Origin: Flammeovirgaceae bacterium UBA1842
Lineage (GTDB): Bacteria > Bacteroidota > Bacteroidia > Cytophagales > Cyclobacteriaceae
Direction of reading: 5' to 3'
DNA length: 64,000 nucleotides
NCBI GenBank assembly: GCA_002338655.1
Contig: DDIU01000034.1
Span: forward strand, 1 to 64,000
Position 1 is the first letter of the stretch, and each line of letters begins with the position of its first letter. Shown here piece after piece: positions 26,601 to 35,300 of the stretch. The notes below the pieces were generated by a model. The model ran no database searches. It was not told the DNA's origin and worked only from the letters and a program-made list of their open reading frames with translations. Made by a program: the position numbers and the translations under genes.

Positions 26601-27810
26601 ACTAAGTGTGACCGTTACCATTAATGGTTATCAAAGTGGGGATGTTCTTAATGCTACTCCACCTTCAGGAATTACATCCAATTTTGATACTGGCACAGGT
26701 ATTTTATTGCTTTCTGGTTCAGCACCATTAGCTGATTATATTGCTGCTGTTCAATCCACTATATTTTCTTCTACAGGATCTAGTACCCGGCAAATTGAGT
26801 TTGTGGCCAATGATGGCACTGACAACTCAAGTGTCCACTCTAGGCAAATTGCTATAATACTTCCCAATGAAGCACCCGTTTTAAGTAGTACTAACATGGG
26901 TACTTCCGTAAACTATAATCAAAATGGTTCAGCAATATTAATTGATAACCAAATTACAGTTTCAGATGTTGACGATACTTTCCTAGAGGGTTTGACAGTA
27001 TCAATAAATGGTTTTGTTAGTGGGGACCTATTAACTGTAACCTCACCTAATGAAACAAATACCAATTTCAATACAGTTACTGGGGTTCTTAGTATAACGG
27101 GTACCGCCCTTTTAACTGATTATGAGACTACAATGCGTACAGTTGCATTCTCTTCTTCGAATGGTGCGGGTGGCCGAACAATAGAATTTTTAGTAAATGA
27201 TGGCGATGATAATAGTAATTTATACACCAGGAATTTAAACATTTCCAAAGCAACCCTACCTCCTGTAGTAAATACTACACCAGGTACTACGCAGGTGGGT
27301 AGTACTGTTACAATTGATTTGTGTGAGATAATTTTCGACCCTGATAATACTTTTGATGAATTAACAATTATCGTTGTAAGCATATTGTCTCAAGCTTCGA
27401 CTAATATAAGCGCATGCGATCTCACGATTGATTATAGTGCTGTTGATTTTGAAGGTGAAGATAGCATCGTATTACGTGCAACTGATCCAGATGGCAATTC
27501 GGCTGAAAATACTTTAACAATAACGGTCGAGCCAATTGACAACGGGGAACCTCCAATATTACCTTTAGAAGTGTTTAATGCCATATCACCAAATGGAGAT
27601 GGTCTGAATGACTGGTGGGAAATTGTTAATCTACTCACTCCAAATAAAATAGAATTGTATAACCGTTGGGGGGACTTAGTGAAGACATTGACAGATTATA
27701 AAAACATTCCGGATAATTCGCAAATGGATGATTTGCCTTCTGGAACCTACTTTTATAAAATTGAAAGCCCCAATGGCGAGTACACGGGTTACATCTCAAT
27801 AAAGAAATGA
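23644..27810 (+). CDS. Large secreted FG-GAP/VCBS and cadherin-like repeat protein with CHU_C C-terminal domain
   Basis: A 1388-residue protein. Residues 1-60 are a basic, helical region ahead of the signal peptide (hydrophobic LALVSGALVFCLS, cleavage near TQAQQ at about 80). Residues 95-690 hold about ten FG-GAP/VCBS units with calcium-type loops such as DLDGDGDLDVVVG, forming a predicted beta-propeller. Residues 690-1240 carry Ig/cadherin-like repeats (for example ISDVDNANLLSVTVTINGY, NDGTDNS). The end is a CHU_C sorting domain: AISPNGDGLNDWWEIVN, LYNRWGDLV, LPSGTYFYKIE. It is secreted by T9SS and likely surface-bound. It precedes a PorP gene by 1 nt. Confidence 0.88.
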   Translation: MNNNLQLLYNSTLSKYKKFKSRFDKNVSSGHFYELSQKAQHQIITRLERLKRRLSNLKTQLKLALVSGALVFCLSTTTQAQQLGPFVQNDIKNPFPGPTLSSREEEVAVVDLDGDGDLDVVVGKNYGDILFFENVGTANKPKFISRTGVDNPFNGLNIAYYASPAFADLDGDGDFDLVLGTYNKDLAFFENTGNVNNPVFSTTRNVDPTPVDDISNFKYYKRATFTDIDGDGDLDIFTGENYNASYSTSPVVSFWVNDGTNNFTGQTGTTNPLNDVLVPLGSTINKAFPAFVDIDNDGDQDAFIGDAAGNIHFFRNEGTFIAPSFPAEITGVGNPLNGFNFSYNASPEFADLDNDGDFDIVLGTGPFDRLAFVLNTGTPTTPSFKTQTGFNNPFKGLDLAEDIAPTVVDLNSDGYLDVVIGEKYGQTLYYFENSQDGTFTEISGVGVNPFDKLLGVNDDRPVPAFADIDKDGDQDLFVTIEYTGGGPSEGKVIFFRNDGSNNFYADTSPIYTNQNYKVFSTTLGDFDDDGDFDAIIGGQYINYYTASLQFIRNVGTLYAPSFVEIDPGLSPINAFNYAGADLKPIMTDIDHDGDMDLICGVHNTSASGQLFFFQNNGSGDLVVQTGVASPFFNSGSGVNFDFGNDSHPALIDSDNDGDLDVLIGLNTGQITFLENTNIPPQVHENTTSSNFTEGDPALILDATLTLSDDTNDDIIAASIQIQNNITGEDVLSFTPQFGVTGSFDASTGILSLKGTAKIAQYEMLLQSVTYENTSISPNIATRNIQFSVTDFDNTDPFSDSFPEPIINVNIISVNSTPVVSASSAADGIYIENDTPGVIIDAGITVSDADNTSLQSATISIINNFNQAEDALVFNTQNGITGNYVSTTGVLTLSGASSVANYQTALRSVRYINTSEDPSIATRTIEFSVYDGTDNSTPATRNVQVVAVNDAPVLSSSNSGTLNYDQNTAAILVDDLLSISDVDNANLLSVTVTINGYQSGDVLNATPPSGITSNFDTGTGILLLSGSAPLADYIAAVQSTIFSSTGSSTRQIEFVANDGTDNSSVHSRQIAIILPNEAPVLSSTNMGTSVNYNQNGSAILIDNQITVSDVDDTFLEGLTVSINGFVSGDLLTVTSPNETNTNFNTVTGVLSITGTALLTDYETTMRTVAFSSSNGAGGRTIEFLVNDGDDNSNLYTRNLNISKATLPPVVNTTPGTTQVGSTVTIDLCEIIFDPDNTFDELTIIVVSILSQASTNISACDLTIDYSAVDFEGEDSIVLRATDPDGNSAENTLTITVEPIDNGEPPILPLEVFNAISPNGDGLNDWWEIVNLLTPNKIELYNRWGDLVKTLTDYKNIPDNSQMDDLPSGTYFYKIESPNGEYTGYISIKK

Positions 27811-27811
27811 T

Positions 27812-28717
27812 ATGAGAAATTATATACTCTTTTTCGTATTGGTTTTAGTTGTACATACAAGTTATGGACAGCAAGACCCTCTATATTCTCAATACCTGAA
27901 TAATCCCATAGTGCTTAATCCTGCTTATGCTGGTGTCAATAATATATTCAGTGCTTCAGCAGGTTACCGTACCCAGTGGAGGGGTTTAGATGGCTCTCCC
28001 ACTACGGCAGTAGTATCGGCTCATTCTTCATTACTCAATAATAAAGTTGGAGCAGGGCTCACTATTATCCGTGATGAACTGGGAGCAACAACAAATACTC
28101 AAATCAATATTGCAGGAGCCTATAAAATAGAATTTGGAGATAATGTATTTTCCTTCGGTCTACAATCAGGCATCAACAACTATAAAGAGGACAATTCCCA
28201 ATTAGAAGTACGTGATCCGGGTGATCCGTTATTTACAGGGAATCAAAGTTTTACTAAAGTCAATTTCGGAGCAGGGGCAATTGTAAAAGGGCCACGCTAT
28301 TTTGTGGGTCTCTCCATCCCAAGGTTGGTGAATAGCAAGGAACAAATCGATAATATAGAAACCGAAATATACTCAAGGCATTATTACCTGGCATTGGGTT
28401 ATTATTTCCAATTAGGTGCAAACCTGGGTTTGAAAGCTGCTACAATGGTCAAGGCCGTTTCAGATGTGCCTGCCTCCATAGATTATAGTGCTACTGCCCT
28501 ATTCCTTGATAGGTTCTCTGCTGGTTTGATGAGTAGAAATTTCGAAACTTATGGGCTAATGGTTGGTATGCAAATAAGTGAGAACCTAAGGTTCGGCTAT
28601 ACTTTTGAAGTTCCTACTAATCAATCTGTAGGCTCCAAATTCAACAGTCATGAACTCTCTTTGACCTTAGATATGGAAGTATTCGACTTTCACTTCCTCA
28701 GTGATCGCTACTTCTGA
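27812..28717 (+). CDS. PorP/SprF family outer-membrane protein
   Basis: A 301-residue PorP/SprF protein with a signal peptide ending near SYGQQD. Motifs QQDPLYSQYLNNP, LNPAYAGV and YRTQWRGLDGSPTT match the family and align along the length with the protein at 16525. It is directly coupled to the CHU_C gene before it, so it is likely the dedicated partner for that surface protein. The gene order is the reverse of the first module, where PorP comes first. Confidence 0.9.
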   Translation: MRNYILFFVLVLVVHTSYGQQDPLYSQYLNNPIVLNPAYAGVNNIFSASAGYRTQWRGLDGSPTTAVVSAHSSLLNNKVGAGLTIIRDELGATTNTQINIAGAYKIEFGDNVFSFGLQSGINNYKEDNSQLEVRDPGDPLFTGNQSFTKVNFGAGAIVKGPRYFVGLSIPRLVNSKEQIDNIETEIYSRHYYLALGYYFQLGANLGLKAATMVKAVSDVPASIDYSATALFLDRFSAGLMSRNFETYGLMVGMQISENLRFGYTFEVPTNQSVGSKFNSHELSLTLDMEVFDFHFLSDRYF

Positions 28718-28811
28718 TCATAGAATTCTGCATTAGTTTTTAATTTAATTATAGGAAATACCTATCATTGTTCGAACATTAGTGGCTCTACTATTGTTTA
28801 CTTACTCATAG

Positions 28812-29219
28812 ATGAAAATATCCGTTTTTAGAAAAGAGCATTTTAATGCTGCACATAGACTTTTTAACCCTGAATGGGGCGATCAAAAAAACAACCTGTA
28901 CTTTGGAAAATGTAACAATCCCAACTTCCATGGTCATAATTATGATCTGATTGTGAAGTTGACGGGCGAAATTGACACAAATACAGGTTATGTCTATGAT
29001 ATGAAAAAATTGAGTGACCTAATTAAAGAAAAAGTATTAAATCAATTTGATCATAAAAATCTTAATCTGGATGTAACTTATTTTAAAAATTTGAATCCAA
29101 CAGCTGAAAACATTGCTGTTGTCATTTATAACATACTTAGGCCTGAAATAAACGAGAGCATCGATCTAAAAATTAAATTGTATGAAACAGAGAGAAATTT
29201 TGTTGAATATCCAGCGTAA
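28812..29219 (+). CDS. 6-pyruvoyltetrahydropterin synthase, eukaryote-like type
   Basis: It converts 7,8-dihydroneopterin triphosphate to 6-pyruvoyltetrahydropterin (or a related pterin). The 135-residue sequence has zinc ligands H15 (AAHRL), H40 and H42, and reads GKCNNPNFHGHNYDL, which is the motif of animal PTPS and not the shorter CxxxHGH of QueD. The catalytic set C34, D80 and H81 (FDHKNLNLDV) is present. It overlaps folE by 38 nt, so the substrate-producing enzyme is coupled to it. A biopterin-type cofactor for the phenylalanine hydroxylase at 54387 is inferred. QueD-like activity cannot be fully excluded. Confidence 0.85.
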   Translation: MKISVFRKEHFNAAHRLFNPEWGDQKNNLYFGKCNNPNFHGHNYDLIVKLTGEIDTNTGYVYDMKKLSDLIKEKVLNQFDHKNLNLDVTYFKNLNPTAENIAVVIYNILRPEINESIDLKIKLYETERNFVEYPA

Positions 29220-29871
29220 CATCGATGAAAATGACGATATAGCGGATGCTCACGTTGGTACATCGGCAAACACTCCATTAAGAGACGATGCCTTTGACAT
29301 GTCTGATGATGAGAAAGTAAAGAAGATAGAAGGACACTTTACTGAAATCATGAACATACTTGGGCTTGACCTAACGGATGACTCATTGAGTGGCACCCCC
29401 CATCGTGTTGCCAAAATGTATGTGAAAGAGGTTTTTAGTGGTCTCAACCCTGAGAATAAGCCAAAAGCAAAACTCTTTGAAAATAAATACAAATACGATC
29501 AAATGCTGGTTGAGAAAGACATCACTTTTTATTCACATTGTGAGCATCATTTTGTGCCTATTTATGGCAAAGTACATGTGGCTTACATTTCCAGTGGTGA
29601 GGTAATTGGTTTGTCAAAAATCAATCGTTTTGTTCAATATTTTGCCAGAAGGCCACAGGTTCAGGAAAGGTTGACCGTGCAGATAGCCAAAGAACTTCAA
29701 AAAGTATTAAAAACAGAGCATGTAGGTGTGGTCATTGATGCCAACCATATGTGCGTGGCGTCCAGAGGGGTTGGTGACACCAACAGTAAAACTGGAACCG
29801 CCTTTTTTGGAGGAAAATTCAAAGATGTTCAGGTAAAGAATGAGTTTCTGAATTACATCAACACTAAATAG
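29182..29871 (+). CDS. folE: GTP cyclohydrolase I
   Basis: It makes 7,8-dihydroneopterin triphosphate from GTP, the first step of folate and pterin synthesis. The zinc ligands are C120, H123 and C191, in YSHCEHHF and ANHMCVASRGV; LTDDSLSGTPHRVAKMY and GLSKINRFVQYFARRPQVQERLT are family motifs. It is 229 residues from the ATG at 29182, which overlaps the PTPS gene by 38 nt. The segment HVGTSANTPLRDDAF before the core is usual in Bacteroidota FolE, so the internal Met at 29299 is probably not the start. Confidence 0.95.
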   Translation: MKQREILLNIQRNIDENDDIADAHVGTSANTPLRDDAFDMSDDEKVKKIEGHFTEIMNILGLDLTDDSLSGTPHRVAKMYVKEVFSGLNPENKPKAKLFENKYKYDQMLVEKDITFYSHCEHHFVPIYGKVHVAYISSGEVIGLSKINRFVQYFARRPQVQERLTVQIAKELQKVLKTEHVGVVIDANHMCVASRGVGDTNSKTGTAFFGGKFKDVQVKNEFLNYINTK

Positions 29872-29937
29872 ATTAGGCACTGATAAGTGACCAATTTATA
29901 GCCTATCTAAATACAGATTGGTTAACCTCCGGTATTT

Positions 29938-29964
29938 TTGTGTCTGATTAAATTCGTAACTTTA
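29938..29964 (+). promoter_or_regulatory. Weak promoter candidate for aconitase
   Basis: TTG at 29938-29940 and TAACTTTA at 29957-29964 resemble the Bacteroidota promoter, but the spacing is 16 nt and the last base is A. The start codon follows 35 nt later. Tentative. Confidence 0.3.
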
Positions 29965-29998
29965 CATTCAAATAATTAACACATTAAAATTCCATATA

Positions 29999-32266
29999 AT
30001 GGCATTTGATTTAGATATGATAAAGGCAGTTTATGCTGGTATTGAGGCCAAAATAACTGCTGCAAGAAAAGTAGTCAACAAACCACTTACCCTTTCAGAA
30101 AAAATTTTATATTCCCATTTACATTCTGACCAGAAACTCGAAGCATTTGGCAGAGGAAAATCGTATGTTGATTTTTCTCCTGACAGGGTTGCTATGCAAG
30201 ATGCTACGGCACAGATGGCCTTGTTGCAATTTATGCAGGCCGGTAAAAAAACAGCGGCAGTACCCTCCACAGTTCATTGCGATCATTTAATATTGGCCAA
30301 AGAAGGTGCTGATCAGGACTTAAGAAATTCATTGACTGCCAGTGGCGAAGTTTTTAACTTTTTGGAATCTGTATCCAAAAAATATGGCCTTGGTTTTTGG
30401 AAGCCAGGCTCAGGCATTATCCATCAGGTAGTACTTGAAAACTATGCATTCCCTGGAGGGATGATGATCGGCACTGACTCACATACGGTAAATGCAGGTG
30501 GCCTCGGAATGGTCGCCATAGGCGTTGGTGGAGCTGATGCAGTTGATGTGATGGCCGGGATGCCATGGGAATTGAAGTTTCCAAAACTGATAGGTGTAAA
30601 ACTGACAGGTAAGCTAAGTGGGTGGACAGCACCAAAGGATGTTATTTTAAAAGTAGCTGGTATACTAACTGTAAAAGGCGGCACAGGTGCCATAGTCGAA
30701 TACTTTGGAGATGGCGCAAAATCAATGTCGTGCACAGGAAAAGGCACCATTTGTAATATGGGAGCAGAGATTGGCGCAACTACCTCTACATTCGGATATG
30801 ATGAGTCAATGGCCCGATTCTTACGTGCCACAGGTAGGACCGAAGTAGCTGATCTTGCCGATGGAATCAAAGAACACTTAACCGGTGATGACGAAGTATA
30901 TGCCAATCCAGAGAAATATTTCGATCAAGTAATTGAGATCAACCTTTCAGAATTGGAGCCACATGTAAATGGCCCTTTTACACCCGATAGAGCCACACCT
31001 GTTTCGAAGATGAGAGAAGAAGCTAAGAAAAATGGCTGGCCTACGAAGGTTGAATGGGGTTTGATCGGATCGTGTACTAACTCTTCTTACGAAGATTTAT
31101 CAAGAGCAGCTTCCATTGCCAAACAGGCAGTAGACAAAAATTTGAAAACCAAAGCTGATTTTGGAATCAACCCAGGTTCAGAGCAAATTAGATATACTGT
31201 GGAGCGTGACGGGTTCTTGAAAATATTTGAAGATCTGGATGCACGTATTTTTACCAATGCTTGCGGCCCCTGTATCGGTCAATGGGATCGTGCCGGAGCG
31301 GACAAAAAAGAGAAAAATACTATCGTTCATTCTTTCAATAGAAATTTTTCTAAGAGAGCCGATGGCAACCCCAATACCCATGCTTTTGTTACCTCGCCAG
31401 AAATGGTGGCAGCAATTGCCATTTCAGGTGATTTGGGCTTCAACCCAATAACTGATACCCTTACCAATGAAAATGGTGAACAAGTAAAACTTGATCCCCC
31501 AACAGGTTGGGAATTACCAGAAAAGGGATTTGATGTAGAGGACAATGGTTATCAGAAACCTGCCACTGACGGTGGAAATGTAGAAATTAAGGTAGCTCCA
31601 GACTCTAAACGACTGCAGTTGTTAGAGCCATTTAAACCCTGGGATGGAAATAATATCACAGGGATGAAGTTATTGATCAAAGCTAAAGGAAAATGTACCA
31701 CTGACCATATTTCAATGGCCGGTCCTTGGTTAAGATTTAGGGGCCACCTAGACAATATTTCCAATAACACATTGACTGGTGCTGTAAACTTCTTCAATGA
31801 AGCTACAGACAAGGTTAAAAACCAATTGACCGGTGAATATGGTGCTGTACCGGACACAGCAAGAGCTTATAAGGCAGCTGGAGTGCCTTCAATTGTAGTT
31901 GGTGACCATAACTATGGTGAAGGGTCATCTAGGGAGCATGCGGCTATGCAACCAAGGTTTTTAGGGGTAGTTGCAGTACTTGTCAAATCTTTTGCAAGGA
32001 TTCACGAGACCAACCTTAAAAAACAAGGGATGCTAGGCCTTACCTTTTCCAATGAAGCTGACTATGATAAAATCCAAGAGGACGACACTTTGGACTTATC
32101 CGATTTGAAAGACTTTACTGAGGGCAAACCTTTGACCTTGGTATTAAACCATAAAGATGGTAGTAGCGAATCAATTAAAGTCAACCATACTTATAATGAA
32201 GCCCAGATAGGCTGGTTTAAGGCAGGTTCAGCGCTTAACCTCATTAAGATGAAGGAGAAAGCCTAG
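29999..32266 (+). CDS. Aconitate hydratase
   Basis: A TCA-cycle enzyme converting citrate to isocitrate through a 4Fe-4S cluster. The 755 residues resemble the mitochondrial-type aconitase. Cluster cysteines are in GSCTNSSYEDLSRA and NACGPCIGQWDR. Substrate-binding stretches GTDSHTVNAGGLGMVAIGVGG and NYGEGSSREHAAMQPR are conserved; the first of these reads GTDSHTVNAGG at its core. It is monocistronic, ending in a strong bidirectional terminator. Confidence 0.96.
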   Translation: MAFDLDMIKAVYAGIEAKITAARKVVNKPLTLSEKILYSHLHSDQKLEAFGRGKSYVDFSPDRVAMQDATAQMALLQFMQAGKKTAAVPSTVHCDHLILAKEGADQDLRNSLTASGEVFNFLESVSKKYGLGFWKPGSGIIHQVVLENYAFPGGMMIGTDSHTVNAGGLGMVAIGVGGADAVDVMAGMPWELKFPKLIGVKLTGKLSGWTAPKDVILKVAGILTVKGGTGAIVEYFGDGAKSMSCTGKGTICNMGAEIGATTSTFGYDESMARFLRATGRTEVADLADGIKEHLTGDDEVYANPEKYFDQVIEINLSELEPHVNGPFTPDRATPVSKMREEAKKNGWPTKVEWGLIGSCTNSSYEDLSRAASIAKQAVDKNLKTKADFGINPGSEQIRYTVERDGFLKIFEDLDARIFTNACGPCIGQWDRAGADKKEKNTIVHSFNRNFSKRADGNPNTHAFVTSPEMVAAIAISGDLGFNPITDTLTNENGEQVKLDPPTGWELPEKGFDVEDNGYQKPATDGGNVEIKVAPDSKRLQLLEPFKPWDGNNITGMKLLIKAKGKCTTDHISMAGPWLRFRGHLDNISNNTLTGAVNFFNEATDKVKNQLTGEYGAVPDTARAYKAAGVPSIVVGDHNYGEGSSREHAAMQPRFLGVVAVLVKSFARIHETNLKKQGMLGLTFSNEADYDKIQEDDTLDLSDLKDFTEGKPLTLVLNHKDGSSESIKVNHTYNEAQIGWFKAGSALNLIKMKEKA

Positions 32267-32318
32267 TTAGATTTTATAGTGACAAGATTCACATCCTGGC
32301 ATAGGTATTAAATTAAAT

Positions 32319-32352
32319 AAAAGAGGCCACTGAAATATTAGTGGCCTCTTTT
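32319..32352. terminator. Bidirectional intrinsic terminator
   Basis: A 13-bp perfect stem, AAAAGAGGCCACT / AGTGGCCTCTTTT, with an 8-nt loop. It lies between the convergent aconitase and giant surface-protein genes, and the flanking A/T pairs give T-tracts on both strands. Confidence 0.92.
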
Positions 32353-32371
32353 ATTGTTAGCTGCTTATTAT

Positions 32372-35300
32372 TTATTTCGAAATAATAATTCTCTTGAATT
32401 TGGTCTTATCACCTTGTCTGACCTGAATAATGTAAATCCCCTGTCTTAAATCTGAAGTTGGTTTCAATAGCATCTCTACAGAATTACCTTCTGGGGTAAA
32501 TACTCCGCTATAATGTATTTTACCATTGATATCTATCAAGCTGATCTCGACAGGTGTTGGTCCCATTAAGCTAAGATTTAGGTTAATGTTAGCTTGATCC
32601 GTTGGGTTTGGATAAGTTGAGATACTGAACACAGCATTTTTATCAACATAATTGACTGTTACCAGATTGTCAGAGTAAGTAGCAGTACCGTCAAAATCAA
32701 CTTGTTTCAACCTATAAACGTTACTTCCAAAAACAGGCCTACTATCAATAAATTGGTATTTATTAATCGATTCTGTACTACCGGACCCCTCAACCTGCCC
32801 TAACACTTTAAAATTATTAGTACCGGAAATCAATCTTTCTATTACAAAGTAATCATTATTGATTTCTGATGAAGTTGTCCATTCCAATTTTACCTCATTA
32901 TCAACCAGTTGACCTGTAAATGAGGTAAGGGTAATTGGAAGAGGGTTAGCAACATCTCCAGAACCAAGGGTGAATATGTGTTCACTGAATGTGTTAGGTG
33001 TTACGGCTGAAAAATTTCCTCCACTTTGACTATGACTTCCACTAAAACTAGTACCACCTAAATTGTCCCATGAACTAGTGCCATCATTCCAAATCACAAC
33101 TTCCAATTCCTCTCTTTCAGAAGAAACAGTAGAAACATCACTTTCCATCCCCCAACTCAACCCAACAGTAGCAGTCACCCCTGAAGAAGCAACACTTCCA
33201 TCACTAATTTTCCAATATTCCCCTGCACTTATGGTTTTAATACTTGAATTAGTAGGTGTTAAATTATCAACTAATGGATCAGTAGTTGGGTCACCTTCAA
33301 AATACTGCGCTTCCCAGGTAAATCCTCCGGTTGAAACATTGTTTACAGTAGCTGGCCTCCAGTTGGATGCACTACCTATAGGGAAGGTGAATGAACCTGA
33401 TGGTATTGTTTTTGAAAGTTTACCAACTACATATGAATTGGACCTACCTTCAGTAGGGCTAATGGATCCACTTGATAATATTGTAAAATTATTACCATTA
33501 GTTACTAATTTTCCATTGTTAAGAAATAGAATATTTTGAATTTCTACATCAGCAGAAGCCAATTGAATATTGCTAGTATTGTTTAATAATAACCTATAAA
33601 TACCACTAAGACCATTAAAATTACCACGGATAGTTTGAATTGAATTACCTTTTAGAATTAATCTATGTGTACCAGATCCAGGTTCATAATTACCACTTAA
33701 ATAATTTACATCGCCTTCCACAAACTGGCGGCCGCTACCAGACGAAAAAGTACCTCCATTAATATTAAAATCTCCTTCTATCGTTAAATCTCCTCCAGTT
33801 TGACCGTTATAAACACCTCCATCTATCTGCAAATTGTTACTGATTCCAATATCACCAGTTCCTGTATTAAAAATACCTGAAGTCAATATTAAATTATCAA
33901 GTATTGTTATATCTCTGTTACTACTGTTATTAAGTGTAGGGCCATTAATAACCAAATCCTCACATATTGTAATGTTGTTATTTGGAAAATTTCTATTACC
34001 GGAACCGCTAAGTGTAAGATTTCTCAAACTAGTGATACCTGACAGGACATTATAACTCCCGGTACCTGCGTACTCTAACCCACCTCCACTACAACTTAAA
34101 AAGTTGCCAGAGAATGCTGGTAAATTAGCATTGGCTCCGTCACTTACTATTTTCAAAGTACCAGTGCCTTCTAATGTACCTAGTCTGTGATTTGTCGTAT
34201 TGTCAACTTCTAATACCCCTCCAGATTGAATTTCAGTTTTGTACAGTCTGATATTATCAACATTCAGCCGTACGGTTTGACCTGAAGGTATTACTATTAC
34301 TGCACCACTAGGTGGAACCCCAGCACCACTAGGTAAAGGAACGTCATAAATTTCCTGATCTACATCACCTCCACCACCAATTGCTGTATAAGTTGCCACA
34401 TTATTGGGTATAGCCTCATCAAGCCCTGCAAAGTAATCTCCTGATATGCCGTTTGAGGTTGCACCACTGAAATTAAATTTTATCGTATTGGCTACTTCAT
34501 CAACTGCCGTAGCATCAAATTTATTAATGTCGTTTGATGGGTTGTTGAACGTAAGTATTCTTGCAGATATATAATCATCTTCATCATGAGTGGCTCCTGG
34601 TTCTGCTGAAAGCACATGTGATTGATCATATTTTAGCGTCATATCCGCAATTAATCCATTTATACTTGCTGCTTCCACAGACCAATAATATTGCAAAACA
34701 TTATTAAGGTCACCAGTAGCTAAAACATCAGTTCCATCATTAATAGTTGGGTGATACTCATTTGCCGGTCTCACCGTTAATGTTCCTGATGTTGATCCAA
34801 AAGTATTTCCTGGTGTACCAAAATCAAATGATATAGGGGTGTAAAAAGCCTGACCTACAGGAAATGTGAAATCCTGGTTAAATCCAGCAGGAAACTGCTT
34901 ACCTATACCACTATCTACAAAGGAGCTATTTGTTTGAATCATATTGGAAACTGAAAATGGACTTACCGGAGTAATATCAGCACCAGTACCAAACAATAAT
35001 GACCCACCACCAATGTTAAAAACACCGGTATTCAAACGTAAGCCACCATCAATATTAAAATTATATCCATTACCATCAGGAATTGTGACACCATTAGAGT
35101 TATTTATGGTTATCATACCTAATGTCCCTGTTCCAGCACCGCTTCGTCTTAATTCCTGATTGGCAGACCCTACGAAAACCAACCCACTTCCACCAACACT
35201 AGTATGTGTACCATCAATCACAGCATCAGCTTGTAGGTTTATACTAAATCCATTATCATCTAGTATTCCATCAGAGATGGAAAATAAATTGGCAACAGTT

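Noticed and set aside
28812..29219. QueD (queuosine pathway) as the main call
   Set aside because: The CNNPNxHGHNY motif and pairing with folE fit the PTPS type better. QueD-like activity is left open in the feature text.
29890..29925. ACCAAT/ATTGGT inverted repeat after folE as a terminator
   Set aside because: The stem is only 6 bp with a loop of over 20 nt and no T-run follows.
33063..33539. Plus-strand ORF of 158 codons and several shorter ones up to 40049
   Set aside because: All lie antisense within the giant surface-protein gene; their composition reflects its Ser/Thr/Asn-rich repeats, and no family motif is seen.
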